A stretch of DNA of 54,312 bases from Idiomarina sp. A28L. GTDB lineage: Bacteria; Pseudomonadota; Gammaproteobacteria; Enterobacterales; Alteromonadaceae. The notes beneath the pieces are model-generated. The model did not search any database, was not told the origin of the DNA, and saw only the letters and a program-made list of their open reading frames with translations. Shown piece after piece: positions 1 to 6,943 of this stretch. Each line of letters opens with the position of its first letter. The first letter of the stretch is position 1. The DNA lies in the NCBI RefSeq assembly GCF_000218785.1, contig NZ_AFPO01000028.1, forward strand, positions 1-54,312, in the 5' to 3' direction. A program made the translations under genes and the position numbers.

Positions 1-211
1 GTCGTTTCCATGTAAGTAGCGATTCGCGCCAAATTAACCGGTGTTTGCCTGACTTCATTGATTGAATTTCGTGACTCGCTATCAAGCGGTTAATGGTTCG
101 CTCGGTAACACCAGCGACATCTGCAGCTTCCTTAATGGTCAAGAGTGAGTGCTTCGTGTCGTGACTATGTCGGGAATTATTTCCTGACATAGTCGCGTGG
201 TTAACCGACAT
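1..211 (-). CDS. Helix-turn-helix DNA-binding protein, partial (C-terminus off the window)
   Basis: Seventy codons are visible from an ATG at 211, reading leftwards off the window edge. The segment TIKEAADVAGVTERTIN followed by a basic RLI...KHRLIWR stretch looks like the MerR/excisionase-type helix-turn-helix (helix_turn_helix_17 class). A near-perfect ribosome binding site (AGGAGGG, 6-7 bases upstream) decides the start. The ATG lies inside the last codons of the preceding 109-aa gene, so the two are probably translationally coupled. The role is unknown: it could be an excisionase, a regulator, or the N-terminal domain of a longer protein. Confidence 0.6.
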   Translation of the reverse strand, partial: MSVNHATMSGNNSRHSHDTKHSLLTIKEAADVAGVTERTINRLIASHEIQSMKSGKHRLIWRESLLTWKR

Positions 212-530
212 ATTGAACCCTCCTGCGCAATCGATATCCGAGTTGCTCTTCAAGTGCGAACAACACTGGCTCGAGCATGTTTTCGAGAAAAGGCAGTTGA
301 TCCGATGAGAACGGAAGTTTGAGGCAGGTGCAGACCATGTAAACCCAACTCTCAATGGCTTCGAGATTATCTTCTTCAGTGCCACATCCAAGATGCGGGA
401 CTAAGTCGCCACCAGGTATAACGTGGAGCGATACCATCAAGTTTTTCGCAAGCGCTCCCGCAAACTCTCTAGCATCACTTCGAAGCTCAATTGTGTGAGC
501 AAGGTGGCGCGTGTGATTATGATTCATCAT
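201..530 (-). CDS. Hypothetical protein, 109 aa, coupled to the integrase gene
   Basis: I do not recognise this protein. It is small and soluble, with a patch around residues 60-95 that looks amphipathic and helical, and an arginine-rich end (RLRRR). The start ATG (530, with a second ATG at 527) overlaps the integrase stop codon, and GGAGG lies about 6 bases upstream, so reinitiation from the integrase message is likely. Its own end overlaps the start of the next helix-turn-helix gene. The tight packing xis-int-orf109-HTH suggests an accessory role in integration, excision or maintenance of the island, but nothing in the protein shows which. Confidence 0.6.
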   Translation of the reverse strand: MMNHNHTRHLAHTIELRSDAREFAGALAKNLMVSLHVIPGGDLVPHLGCGTEEDNLEAIESWVYMVCTCLKLPFSSDQLPFLENMLEPVLFALEEQLGYRLRRRVQYVG

Positions 531-1704
531 GGTAGGCCTCCAAGTCGTGAATATCGAAGTTTTGCTTTAAGAGGCGCTCAAATGCAGAGCCATCTTGACG
601 TGTGAGATTAGGCACGTAGCGCGAGTACACGCGAAACAGCATCTCAGTAGAGCTGTGGCCCATTTGCCGCGCTATCCACTCAGGGCTCTCGCCAGCCGCG
701 AGCCACAAAGTCGCGGTCGTATGCCGTGTTTGATACAGCCGACGTTTGTTAAGCCCCAGATGAGCGAGTAGGGGGTACCAGACTCGCTTTCTTACATTTC
801 CGTGAGAAAGAGGAGTGCCAACGCGTGTGCAGAACACATAATTAAACTCATGCGTATGCTTGCGTTGTTCGAGTAATGCTTTGTAGACAATATCGCTCAT
901 CTCAATCGTGCGATAAGAGCCATCTGTTTTGGTGCTCTCGGTTCTTCCATTCACAACCGTGCTTCGGATATTGATTTGCCGGCGTTCGAAATCGACAGAA
1001 TCCCAAGTAAGACCATCTACTTCAGCGGTCCGCATCCCCGTAAAGAAGCGCACAGTAAAATACTGCCGAAAATCTTCACGCACGCTTTTTATGATGAGTT
1101 GAACCTCTTCGAGTGAAAAAGGCTCAACATCAGAGCGCGGCACCTTTAATGATTTAATCCCAACGTAAGGTGAGCTAAAATTAAATCGGTTGGCTGCTTC
1201 ATTCATAATCATTCGCAATGGCGTCATGATGTGATTGATACGAGATGGTGAGAGTCCTTTGTTGTTCCGTTGTGTAACTTTGGCGAGTGATGAACGGAAC
1301 TGCATAATCTCTGTCTTCGTAATGCGGCCAACCTCTTTTTCACCGAAATTAGGTATAAGGTATCGGTCGAGCGTGTTGCGTACCGTATCCGAATGCGACT
1401 TACGCCATTGAATTAGCATTTCTGCGAACCAATCCTCAGCGAATATACGAAACAGTGGTGTTTCGCACGTTTGGCCTACTTCCATCCGGTCGAACTTGTG
1501 TGCCCTCGGGCTATCGGGGAAGTACCGTGAATACGAAAATGTACCCAAGGTGATTTCTGCTTCAATACGCTCCAGGAGATTCTCTACTTTTTTACGGTTT
1601 GCTCGCGTATCCGAAAGAGCCGTCATTTCTTTACAGCGAACCCCTTTGTAGCGAAAGTCTACATACAGTTTTCCGGTTTCTGGTCTCACATTTACACTAC
1701 CCAT
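517..1704 (-). CDS. int: Site-specific tyrosine recombinase (phage-type integrase)
   Basis: This 395-aa protein should catalyse integration and excision of the element by strand exchange at attachment sites. Residues 1-75 match the Arm-DNA-binding (DUF3596-like) N-terminus (SVNVRPETGKLYVDFRYKG), about 85-185 the core-binding SAM-like region, and 195-365 the catalytic domain. Catalytic residues visible are Arg225 (GMRTAEVDGL), Lys259, the box with Arg327 (YQTRHTTATL, Tyr rather than His at the first position, as in related integrases), His350 (MGHSS) and nucleophile Tyr360. An in-frame start 44 codons upstream is possible, but the ATG at 1704 has GAGGAGGTG just before it and overlaps the stop of the excisionase-like gene, so I use it. 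Confidence 0.92.
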   Translation of the reverse strand: MGSVNVRPETGKLYVDFRYKGVRCKEMTALSDTRANRKKVENLLERIEAEITLGTFSYSRYFPDSPRAHKFDRMEVGQTCETPLFRIFAEDWFAEMLIQWRKSHSDTVRNTLDRYLIPNFGEKEVGRITKTEIMQFRSSLAKVTQRNNKGLSPSRINHIMTPLRMIMNEAANRFNFSSPYVGIKSLKVPRSDVEPFSLEEVQLIIKSVREDFRQYFTVRFFTGMRTAEVDGLTWDSVDFERRQINIRSTVVNGRTESTKTDGSYRTIEMSDIVYKALLEQRKHTHEFNYVFCTRVGTPLSHGNVRKRVWYPLLAHLGLNKRRLYQTRHTTATLWLAAGESPEWIARQMGHSSTEMLFRVYSRYVPNLTRQDGSAFERLLKQNFDIHDLEAYHDES

Positions 1705-1936
1705 GGGCTGCACCTCCTCGGGCCATCGGAATCGAAAGCGAGTGGCTGGAGAACTTGCCCATGTCATCGCGAATTGTTTCCCATAGGAAAAGAATCTTTC
1801 GTCCGCCAAACGGACGGATATAGTGAACGCCTTCAAGAAGTACAGAATCTTTTAAGCGCTCGCGAATGGTCCGTGGATCGTATTTGATTCGCTCAGAGAG
1901 CTCCTCAGTAGTCAAAAGTGTCATGCCATTTAACAT
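1697..1936 (-). CDS. Excisionase-like / AlpA-type small DNA-binding protein
   Basis: This is a 79-aa protein with a winged-helix or helix-turn-helix look: TLLTTEELSERIKYDPRTIRERL followed by GVHYIRPFGGRKILFLWETI. Such proteins sit directly upstream of integrases and act as recombination directionality factors or regulators. The ATG at 1936 is chosen over an upstream ATG (1993) because AAGGAGGT lies 6 bases before it. The gene ends ATGGGTAG, so its stop overlaps the integrase start and the two are translationally coupled. Transcription probably starts in the gap shared with the divergent Xre-type regulator, which carries operator-like repeats. Confidence 0.75.
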   Translation of the reverse strand: MLNGMTLLTTEELSERIKYDPRTIRERLKDSVLLEGVHYIRPFGGRKILFLWETIRDDMGKFSSHSLSIPMARGGAAHG

Positions 1937-1999
1937 GGCAACCTCCTTAGTTAAGTGATAGATTAAATAACAATAAGCATTTCTGAGATTCAAATTGCT

Positions 2000-2064
2000 A
2001 TCCTAAATGACATGTTAGCACGCAAAAATACATTTGCAACCGCTTTTTGTCATTTTGGATGACA
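2000..2064. promoter_or_regulatory. Operator-like inverted repeats between the int module and the Xre-type regulator
   Basis: Positions 2048-2064 form a 6-bp-arm palindrome, TGTCAT-TTTGG-ATGACA. Positions 2000-2012, read on the minus strand, give TGTCATTTAGGAT, which matches TGTCATTTTGGAT of the first site at 12 of 13 bases. Two related sites of opposite orientation flank the gap between divergent promoters. This is the usual layout for a Cro/CI-like switch, so the adjacent Xre-type protein is the likely binder (inference). Confidence 0.5.
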
Positions 2065-2080
2065 TCTTTGTGAGGTGGGT

Positions 2081-2284
2081 ATGATTAAGTGTCATTTGGC
2101 GAGAATGATGGGGGAGCGTAAGCTCAAGATAATGGATGTTGCACGTGAGACTGGTTTGAATCGCAACACAGTCACTTTGCTCTATAAAGAGACGGCGCAG
2201 CGTATTGATTTTGTTGCGTTAGATGTGCTTTGTAAATATTTTGAATGTGATGTGGGTGAGTTGTTGGAGTCAGTGAGTGACTGA
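2081..2284 (+). CDS. Cro/CI (Xre) family transcriptional regulator
   Basis: This 67-aa protein is essentially one helix-turn-helix domain of the YozG/HTH_26 type: LKIMDVARETGLNRNTVTLLY as the recognition unit and FVALDVLCKYFECDVGELLE as the closing helices. It should dimerise on a palindromic operator. GAGGTGGG lies just upstream of the ATG at 2081; an in-frame GTG two codons earlier is less likely. It is divergent from the excisionase/integrase genes and has TGTCAT-type repeats immediately upstream, so it probably represses itself and/or the mobility module. Confidence 0.8.
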   Translation: MIKCHLARMMGERKLKIMDVARETGLNRNTVTLLYKETAQRIDFVALDVLCKYFECDVGELLESVSD

Positions 2285-2486
2285 CAATCAGTTGAGGCAA
2301 TCACTTTTATAGGCCTCGCTCTCAGAACAATAAACGCATCAACACGGCATATGATGCTTCACTGTCTAGATGCGGTATAACAAGAACAATAAGAAATGGC
2401 AGTAACGATAAACGAGTTAGAACAATATTTATGGGGTGCTGCCAAAATCGTATGGGGAGCTGTTGATTCAGGTGTCTGTAAAAATC

Positions 2487-2561
2487 ACATTTTTCAAAAA
2501 TTAATTGAGCGGCTTCTAAGCGAAATTCGTGGCTGAATGCTGGTTTTAGTTTATTTGTCAT
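2487..2561 (-). pseudogene. Possible remnant of an IS3-type transposase OrfA
   Basis: A reading frame beginning MTNKLKPAFSHEFRLEAA resembles the N-terminus of IS3-family OrfA proteins, which typically start with a basic stretch and FSxEFRxEAxQL. The resemblance stops after about 25 residues, and what follows (to 2322 in the same frame) looks like no transposase. No inverted repeats or OrfB were seen. If real, this is a degraded scar of an insertion; the match is short enough to be chance. Confidence 0.25.
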
Positions 2562-2603
2562 TACGTCACCTAATTGTCTATGTAGTGTACAATAGCACTT
2601 CAA

Positions 2604-2922
2604 ATTAGATGGCCAAGTAACTATTCAACTAGAGATCGGCAATGGCTCACGGCGTAAAACTATGATTTCTCAAACATAATAAGCTTGCCTTTTGCTCGGA
2701 AACGCAGTGGAATTTTGCGGATAAAAAGTGTCTAGAGCACTCAGGCTCTCCTACACAGTCAGAATGAATAGTAATGGTCAATAACACTGAGGTATCGGCT
2801 ACTCAAGATAAGGCAAATAATTTAAACGGCTAGTAACGAGGAAGCTAGAGGAGTGTTAGAGATTGGTATCCGGAAAGCTAACCTACAGAAAACAAGGAAA
2901 TGCTTTTTATATCAATTAACTT
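2604..2922. other. Gene-free stretch between the IS-like fragment and dndA
   Basis: About 320 bases with no convincing reading frame, RNA gene or terminator. Short frames in it have neither a ribosome binding site nor recognisable protein features. It marks the junction between the mobility module and the dnd locus and is probably degraded mobile-element sequence. Confidence 0.4.
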
Positions 2923-4047
2923 TCACATCAAAGAGCGTAGTGCAGTCGTGATATCTTTATAGGGTATATGCTGCGTATTAATACCAAACGAAACACGAAT
3001 CGCACCGGCAATACGATCTGTATCCAACCCCATAGCAGTTAAAACATGTGAAGAAATATAGCTGTTAGACGTACAGGCCGATCCATTTGATACAGCAACA
3101 ATTCCCTTCAGCTTCACCATCGCCGCTTCTGAGTTAACGCCAGGTACAGAAAAATTGAGCGTGTAGGGCGAAGTATTCTGGCCATTTACTTCTGCGCCAA
3201 GCTCATCGAGAGCAGAAATAAACTCAGCTTTTAGCTTGCTGACATGTATCAGCCATTTTTGGGCGTTCTTTTTAGCCAACTCACAGGCAAGCCCTAAACC
3301 AGCAATCAGCGGTGTCGCTAATGTACCTGGCCGTAGACCTTTTTCTTGCCCGCCACCGTAATAAATTGGCTTCAATGGTGGCTTGATAAAACCTCGGCGA
3401 CGCATGATCAGGGCACCAACGCCTTTTGGTGCATATAATTTGTGTCCACTGACACTGATAAAATCAATACGAGAATTATCGAGGTCAAACGGATATTTAC
3501 CGAAACTTTGCGCGGCGTCTACATGCAAATAAGCGTCATGCTCTGAGAGTAATTCACATATTTCGTCAATTGGTTGAATAGCGCCAGTTTCGTTGTTTAT
3601 GTGCATAATTGACACTAATACCGTGTGCTCACGCAGCGCAGCTTTAAGCTGCTCTGTATCTACTTGCCCTTGTGCTGTTGCGTCCAGATAGGTTACCTCA
3701 AAGCCTTGTTGTTCCAAATGCTCTATTGGTTCAAGTACTGCTTTGTGCTCAATTTTGCTTGTGATGATGTGCTTTTTACCAGCTTGCTCAGCGAATTTTT
3801 TGAGGCCCAAAATGGCTATGTTATTACTCTCAGTTGCACCACTAGTAAATATAACTTCAGTTTTATCTGCTGCTGCAATGTTCGCAACCTGGCTTCTAGC
3901 CAACTCAAGTGCTTGCTTTGCTTTCACTCCATACTCATGAGTACGGCTACCAGCATTGCCAAATTCTTCAACCATCATTTGATAAACTAAATCAGCGACC
4001 TCAGTGGAGACAGGTGTGGTTGCATTGTAATCAAGATAAACAGCCAT
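2923..4047 (-). CDS. dndA: Cysteine desulfurase DndA (IscS/NifS-like)
   Basis: DndA is a PLP enzyme that strips sulfur from L-cysteine as an enzyme persulfide and supplies it for DNA phosphorothioation. The 374-aa protein shows all class V aminotransferase landmarks: YLDYNATTP at the start, TSGATESNN, catalytic His (KIEHKAV, about residue 101), HINNETGAIQPI, HVDAAQSFGK, the PLP lysine in SGHKLYAPKG (Lys203) and the persulfide cysteine in SNGSACTS (Cys325). The start at 4047 (MAVYLDYN) matches the family; 11 upstream codons are an unlikely extension. It is divergent from dndBCDE. Its -35 box lies in the CGTACGTAC repeat array. A housekeeping IscS can replace DndA in some hosts; here a dedicated copy is kept. 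Confidence 0.93.
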   Translation of the reverse strand: MAVYLDYNATTPVSTEVADLVYQMMVEEFGNAGSRTHEYGVKAKQALELARSQVANIAAADKTEVIFTSGATESNNIAILGLKKFAEQAGKKHIITSKIEHKAVLEPIEHLEQQGFEVTYLDATAQGQVDTEQLKAALREHTVLVSIMHINNETGAIQPIDEICELLSEHDAYLHVDAAQSFGKYPFDLDNSRIDFISVSGHKLYAPKGVGALIMRRRGFIKPPLKPIYYGGGQEKGLRPGTLATPLIAGLGLACELAKKNAQKWLIHVSKLKAEFISALDELGAEVNGQNTSPYTLNFSVPGVNSEAAMVKLKGIVAVSNGSACTSNSYISSHVLTAMGLDTDRIAGAIRVSFGINTQHIPYKDITTALRSLM

Positions 4048-4097
4048 AAATACAGTCCAAAATAACAAAAAAAGAGACAAATAACGTTAGCTTTGAT

Positions 4098-4126
4098 AGG
4101 ATATGCGATATTGTTCGTACGTACAA
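4098..4126 (-). promoter_or_regulatory. Predicted sigma70 promoter of dndA
   Basis: On the minus strand a -35 box TTGTAC (4121-4126) and a -10 box TATCCT (4098-4103) are separated by exactly 17 bases, placing the start of transcription near 4091, about 45 bases before the dndA ATG. The -35 box overlaps the first CGTACGTAC repeat, so a protein bound there should block RNA polymerase. Confidence 0.55.
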
Positions 4127-4166
4127 TGCTATTTTTCGTACGTACAATGCTATTTTTCGTACGTAC
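4116..4166. repeat. Three CGTACGTAC boxes at 21-bp period: putative dnd operator
   Basis: The perfect 9-mer CGTACGTAC, containing palindromes CGTACG and GTACGTAC, occurs at 4116-4124, 4137-4145 and 4158-4166. The period is exactly 21 bp, two turns of B-DNA, with spacer AATGCTATTTTT conserved between copies. The array fills the gap between divergent dndA and dndB, so all three boxes face the same side of the helix. It is the natural target for a repressor. DndB itself has been described as a transcriptional repressor of the dnd genes in Salmonella, which makes autoregulation by DndB the leading hypothesis here. Confidence 0.65.
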
Positions 4167-4194
4167 TAAGTTTTGGTTATCAGGAGCCTCTACC

Positions 4195-5286
4195 ATGGGC
4201 AACATTGTATCGGGTTTAACTTTTCCTGCGATTCGCGGTATTCAGGCAGGTACTGAATACTACATTGTAATGTGTCCACTCAAAAGGCTAAAAAAGATTT
4301 TTACTTTTGACGAAGCAGCTTTTAGTCCAGAAAATCGGGCACAACGGGTACTGAACTTAAACCGAATACCGCAGATCACGAAATATATCCATCAAAATCG
4401 AAGTGATTATACTTTTTCATCACTCACCGCTTGTATCGAAGGTAATACCCTTTTTGAATCGATACATGCGCAAGGTCACGGAAGCAAAATCGGTAACCTG
4501 CATGTCGATGCTGATGCCGAGTTTTACCTAACTGATGGGCAGCATCGCAGTGCAGCAATTAGTCGAGCACTGGAAGAAGATCCGACACTTGGTGATGAAA
4601 CTATCTCTGTCGTATTTTTTGTTAACAAAAACTTAAAGCAAAGACAAAAAGTATTCCGTGACCTTAACCTTTACCCAGTAAAAACAAGTAAATCTACAGC
4701 CGTGTTATATGGCGATAGCCCTGAAGAGCTTCTTACAAACAAAGTAGCAAAAGAAAGCTCATTCTTTAACGGTGTTATCGATTTCTCTGAGAATAGTATT
4801 AGCGCGCGCTCTGCCAAATTGTTTAAACATAGCTCTCTCTTTGCAGCTTGTTTAGAACTAACAAAAGACATAAACAATAAAAATTGGGAAGCCAAAGCCA
4901 AGAAATCAATTATGTACTGGGATGCATTGGCAAGTAACTTGCCGTTATGGCAACAAGCTAAAGCTCATCAAATCAGACCACAAGACCGAGCTCACTATGT
5001 GCTTTTCACCGCTATCTTGCTTAAATGTTTCGCTATTTTGGGGCGAGAGCTGCTTGCCAACCACAAAAACTGGAAGTCATTATTAAAAAAGTTCCAGGGA
5101 ATTAATTGGGACAGAAGTAATTCAGTTATGTGGGACAGACGTTGTTTCAATAACGGGAGAATGGCGCACAATAATGCAGCTGCAATTCTTACCGTAAATG
5201 CTTTGAAACAGCACCTAGGTTTAGCATTAACAGCTGAACAGCAAAAAATGGAAGATAAGTTCTTAGGGGCAAATAATGAAAGTTAA
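4195..5286 (+). CDS. dndB: DNA phosphorothioation protein DndB (DGQHR domain)
   Basis: DndB is the non-essential, regulatory member of the dnd cluster; loss changes the level or pattern of modification and in Salmonella it represses the operon. The 363-aa protein carries the family's hallmark DGQHR at residues 114-118 (FYLTDGQHRSAAI), a motif shared with the ParB/sulfiredoxin-like fold. A frame extends 34 codons upstream through the repeat array, but AGGAG eight bases before the ATG at 4195 fixes the start. It overlaps dndC by 11 bases, starting the dndB-C-D-E-GIY operon. A second, distant DGQHR protein is encoded at 10,241-11,281. Confidence 0.93.
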   Translation: MGNIVSGLTFPAIRGIQAGTEYYIVMCPLKRLKKIFTFDEAAFSPENRAQRVLNLNRIPQITKYIHQNRSDYTFSSLTACIEGNTLFESIHAQGHGSKIGNLHVDADAEFYLTDGQHRSAAISRALEEDPTLGDETISVVFFVNKNLKQRQKVFRDLNLYPVKTSKSTAVLYGDSPEELLTNKVAKESSFFNGVIDFSENSISARSAKLFKHSSLFAACLELTKDINNKNWEAKAKKSIMYWDALASNLPLWQQAKAHQIRPQDRAHYVLFTAILLKCFAILGRELLANHKNWKSLLKKFQGINWDRSNSVMWDRRCFNNGRMAHNNAAAILTVNALKQHLGLALTAEQQKMEDKFLGANNES

Positions 5287-6943
5287 ACAAGCTGTCGAAA
5301 CCTACTCTGCATTTAGCGACCGAGGTTTGAAGACTACTATCGAAGATGCCAAAACGCATGTTAAGAAGCTTTATTTGTCTGACGAGGTACCGTGGGTTAT
5401 AGGCTACAGCGGTGGCAAGGATTCCACAGCTATACTTCAGCTTATTTGGTATGCCCTGCTCGATTTACAAGAGGAGGGCAAGTGCCATAAAGACGTGCAT
5501 GTCATTAGCACAGATACCCTAGTAGAGAATCCTTTCGTTGCTATGTGGGTAGAAAAGTCACTGGAACGTATGAAAGAGAGCACTGCAAAACAGGGCTTAC
5601 CGATTATTCCTCATCGTCTGACCCCTGCAGTAAAAGATCGTTTCTGGGTAAATCTCATTGGAAAAGGGTATCCCGCTCCACGCTATAAATTCCGCTGGTG
5701 CACAGATCGGTTGAAAATTGCGCCCTCCAATACCTTTATCAACAACTTAGTTGATAAACGCGGGGAGGCGATTCTGGTGCTTGGTACACGCAAAGCGGAA
5801 AGTAATGCTCGCGCGACGTCAATGGAGCATTACGAAAATATTGAAACCAATACCCGCAAGGCTGACGGCTTAACCGCCAACGGTAGCTTAGACCGCGTCT
5901 GGGTTTACACCCCAATAGCAGATTGGACTAACGATGACGTTTGGATTTACCTGAACTCTGTTGCCAACCCTTGGAATTTCCCTAATCAGGATTTAATGGG
6001 TATGTACCAGGGCGCTACAGAAGGCGGCGAATGTCCGCTAGTCGTAGATAAAAGCACACAAAGCTGTGGTGATAGCCGCTTTGGCTGCTATGTCTGTACC
6101 ATGGTGTCTGAAGATAAATCTATGACTGCTATGATTGCCAATGATGATGAAAAAGATTGGATGCTACCCCTGCTAGCACTACGAAACGAGATCGACGTCA
6201 ACGACGCGAATAGAGAGAAAAAGCTCGACAAGTTACGCCGCGATAAAGCGCGCCGCGACTTTCGTAGAATGAATGGCCGTCTTACAGTACATATCTCAAA
6301 ACACGGTGCTGATATTGTGCCCGGGCCCTATATTCAAAGTTTCCGTGAGCAGTTATTAGAGAAAGTTCTGCAAGCACAAGTGGCCGTGCAGCAAATGGGG
6401 CCTGCCGAAGTTAAAAATTTGGAGCTACTCCCCCTGGAAGAGCTCGAAGAGATCCGTAGGATTTGGCTGGAAGATAAGTTAGAACTTGAAGACAGCTTGC
6501 CTGCCATTTATGAAAAAATAATAAAAAAACCTTATCCAGGCAGTAGTCGGGCCCATCACCCAGTTTTGAATAAACTAGTACTGGATAAACTAAAAAACTT
6601 TTGTGCAGAGCAAAACGACAGCGATGGTCTAATGTATCAGCAAATTCGTGCCGTCATGGCGATTGCCAACAAACATAAAAATCAGCTACGACGCGCTAAT
6701 TTAGCCAAAGAACTGGATGATAGCCTAGAGAAAGGCGCTTTTTCTTCGTTGGAAGATGCAAAAATCTTTGCTTTAGAGCGTAAACGACATGAGCTGCAAA
6801 TTCAGTACGATAACTCACCAAACTTATCTGATGAAGAAAAAGAGATCATTGCTGAGCAGATAGCTATTATTACCCGTTCGATTAAAGAGCAAGGATACAG
6901 CTCATTGCTGATTGAAACAGAGGTCCTCAGCGATGATATTTAA
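5276..6943 (+). CDS. dndC: DNA phosphorothioation protein DndC (PAPS reductase-like ATP pyrophosphatase, Fe-S)
   Basis: DndC activates the DNA backbone for sulfur insertion using ATP and works with DndD and DndE. The PP-loop SGGKDST (residues 45-51) identifies the adenine nucleotide alpha-hydrolase/PAPS reductase fold. Cysteines at 142 (FRWCTDRLK), 253, 264, 271 and 274 (the last four spaced C-x10-C-x6-C-x2-C) fit the [4Fe-4S] cluster described for DndC. The C-terminal third is helical and charged, with coiled-coil character. At 555 aa it is in the range of the family. Its ATG overlaps the end of dndB and the last codons overlap the start of dndD, so translation is coupled. Confidence 0.95.
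   Translation: MKVKQAVETYSAFSDRGLKTTIEDAKTHVKKLYLSDEVPWVIGYSGGKDSTAILQLIWYALLDLQEEGKCHKDVHVISTDTLVENPFVAMWVEKSLERMKESTAKQGLPIIPHRLTPAVKDRFWVNLIGKGYPAPRYKFRWCTDRLKIAPSNTFINNLVDKRGEAILVLGTRKAESNARATSMEHYENIETNTRKADGLTANGSLDRVWVYTPIADWTNDDVWIYLNSVANPWNFPNQDLMGMYQGATEGGECPLVVDKSTQSCGDSRFGCYVCTMVSEDKSMTAMIANDDEKDWMLPLLALRNEIDVNDANREKKLDKLRRDKARRDFRRMNGRLTVHISKHGADIVPGPYIQSFREQLLEKVLQAQVAVQQMGPAEVKNLELLPLEELEEIRRIWLEDKLELEDSLPAIYEKIIKKPYPGSSRAHHPVLNKLVLDKLKNFCAEQNDSDGLMYQQIRAVMAIANKHKNQLRRANLAKELDDSLEKGAFSSLEDAKIFALERKRHELQIQYDNSPNLSDEEKEIIAEQIAIITRSIKEQGYSSLLIETEVLSDDI

Noticed and set aside
2322-2603. Intact 93-aa gene
   Set aside because: Only the first 25 residues after the internal ATG resemble anything (IS3 OrfA); the rest is hydrophobic and unlike a transposase, so at most a remnant.
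2923-4047. Housekeeping iscS
   Set aside because: No iscU, iscA or hscBA neighbours; it is divergent from dndBCDE and within the island, so DndA is the better call.
4116-4166. CRISPR-like array
   Set aside because: Spacers are identical and only 12 bp, the repeat is 9 bp, and there are no cas genes; this is a regulatory tandem repeat.
4093-4194. In-frame N-terminal extension of DndB through the repeat array (repeating FVRTMLF residues)
   Set aside because: It is an artefact of a 21-bp repeat being seven codons long; the ATG at 4,195 has a good AGGAG site and gives the family's N-terminus.
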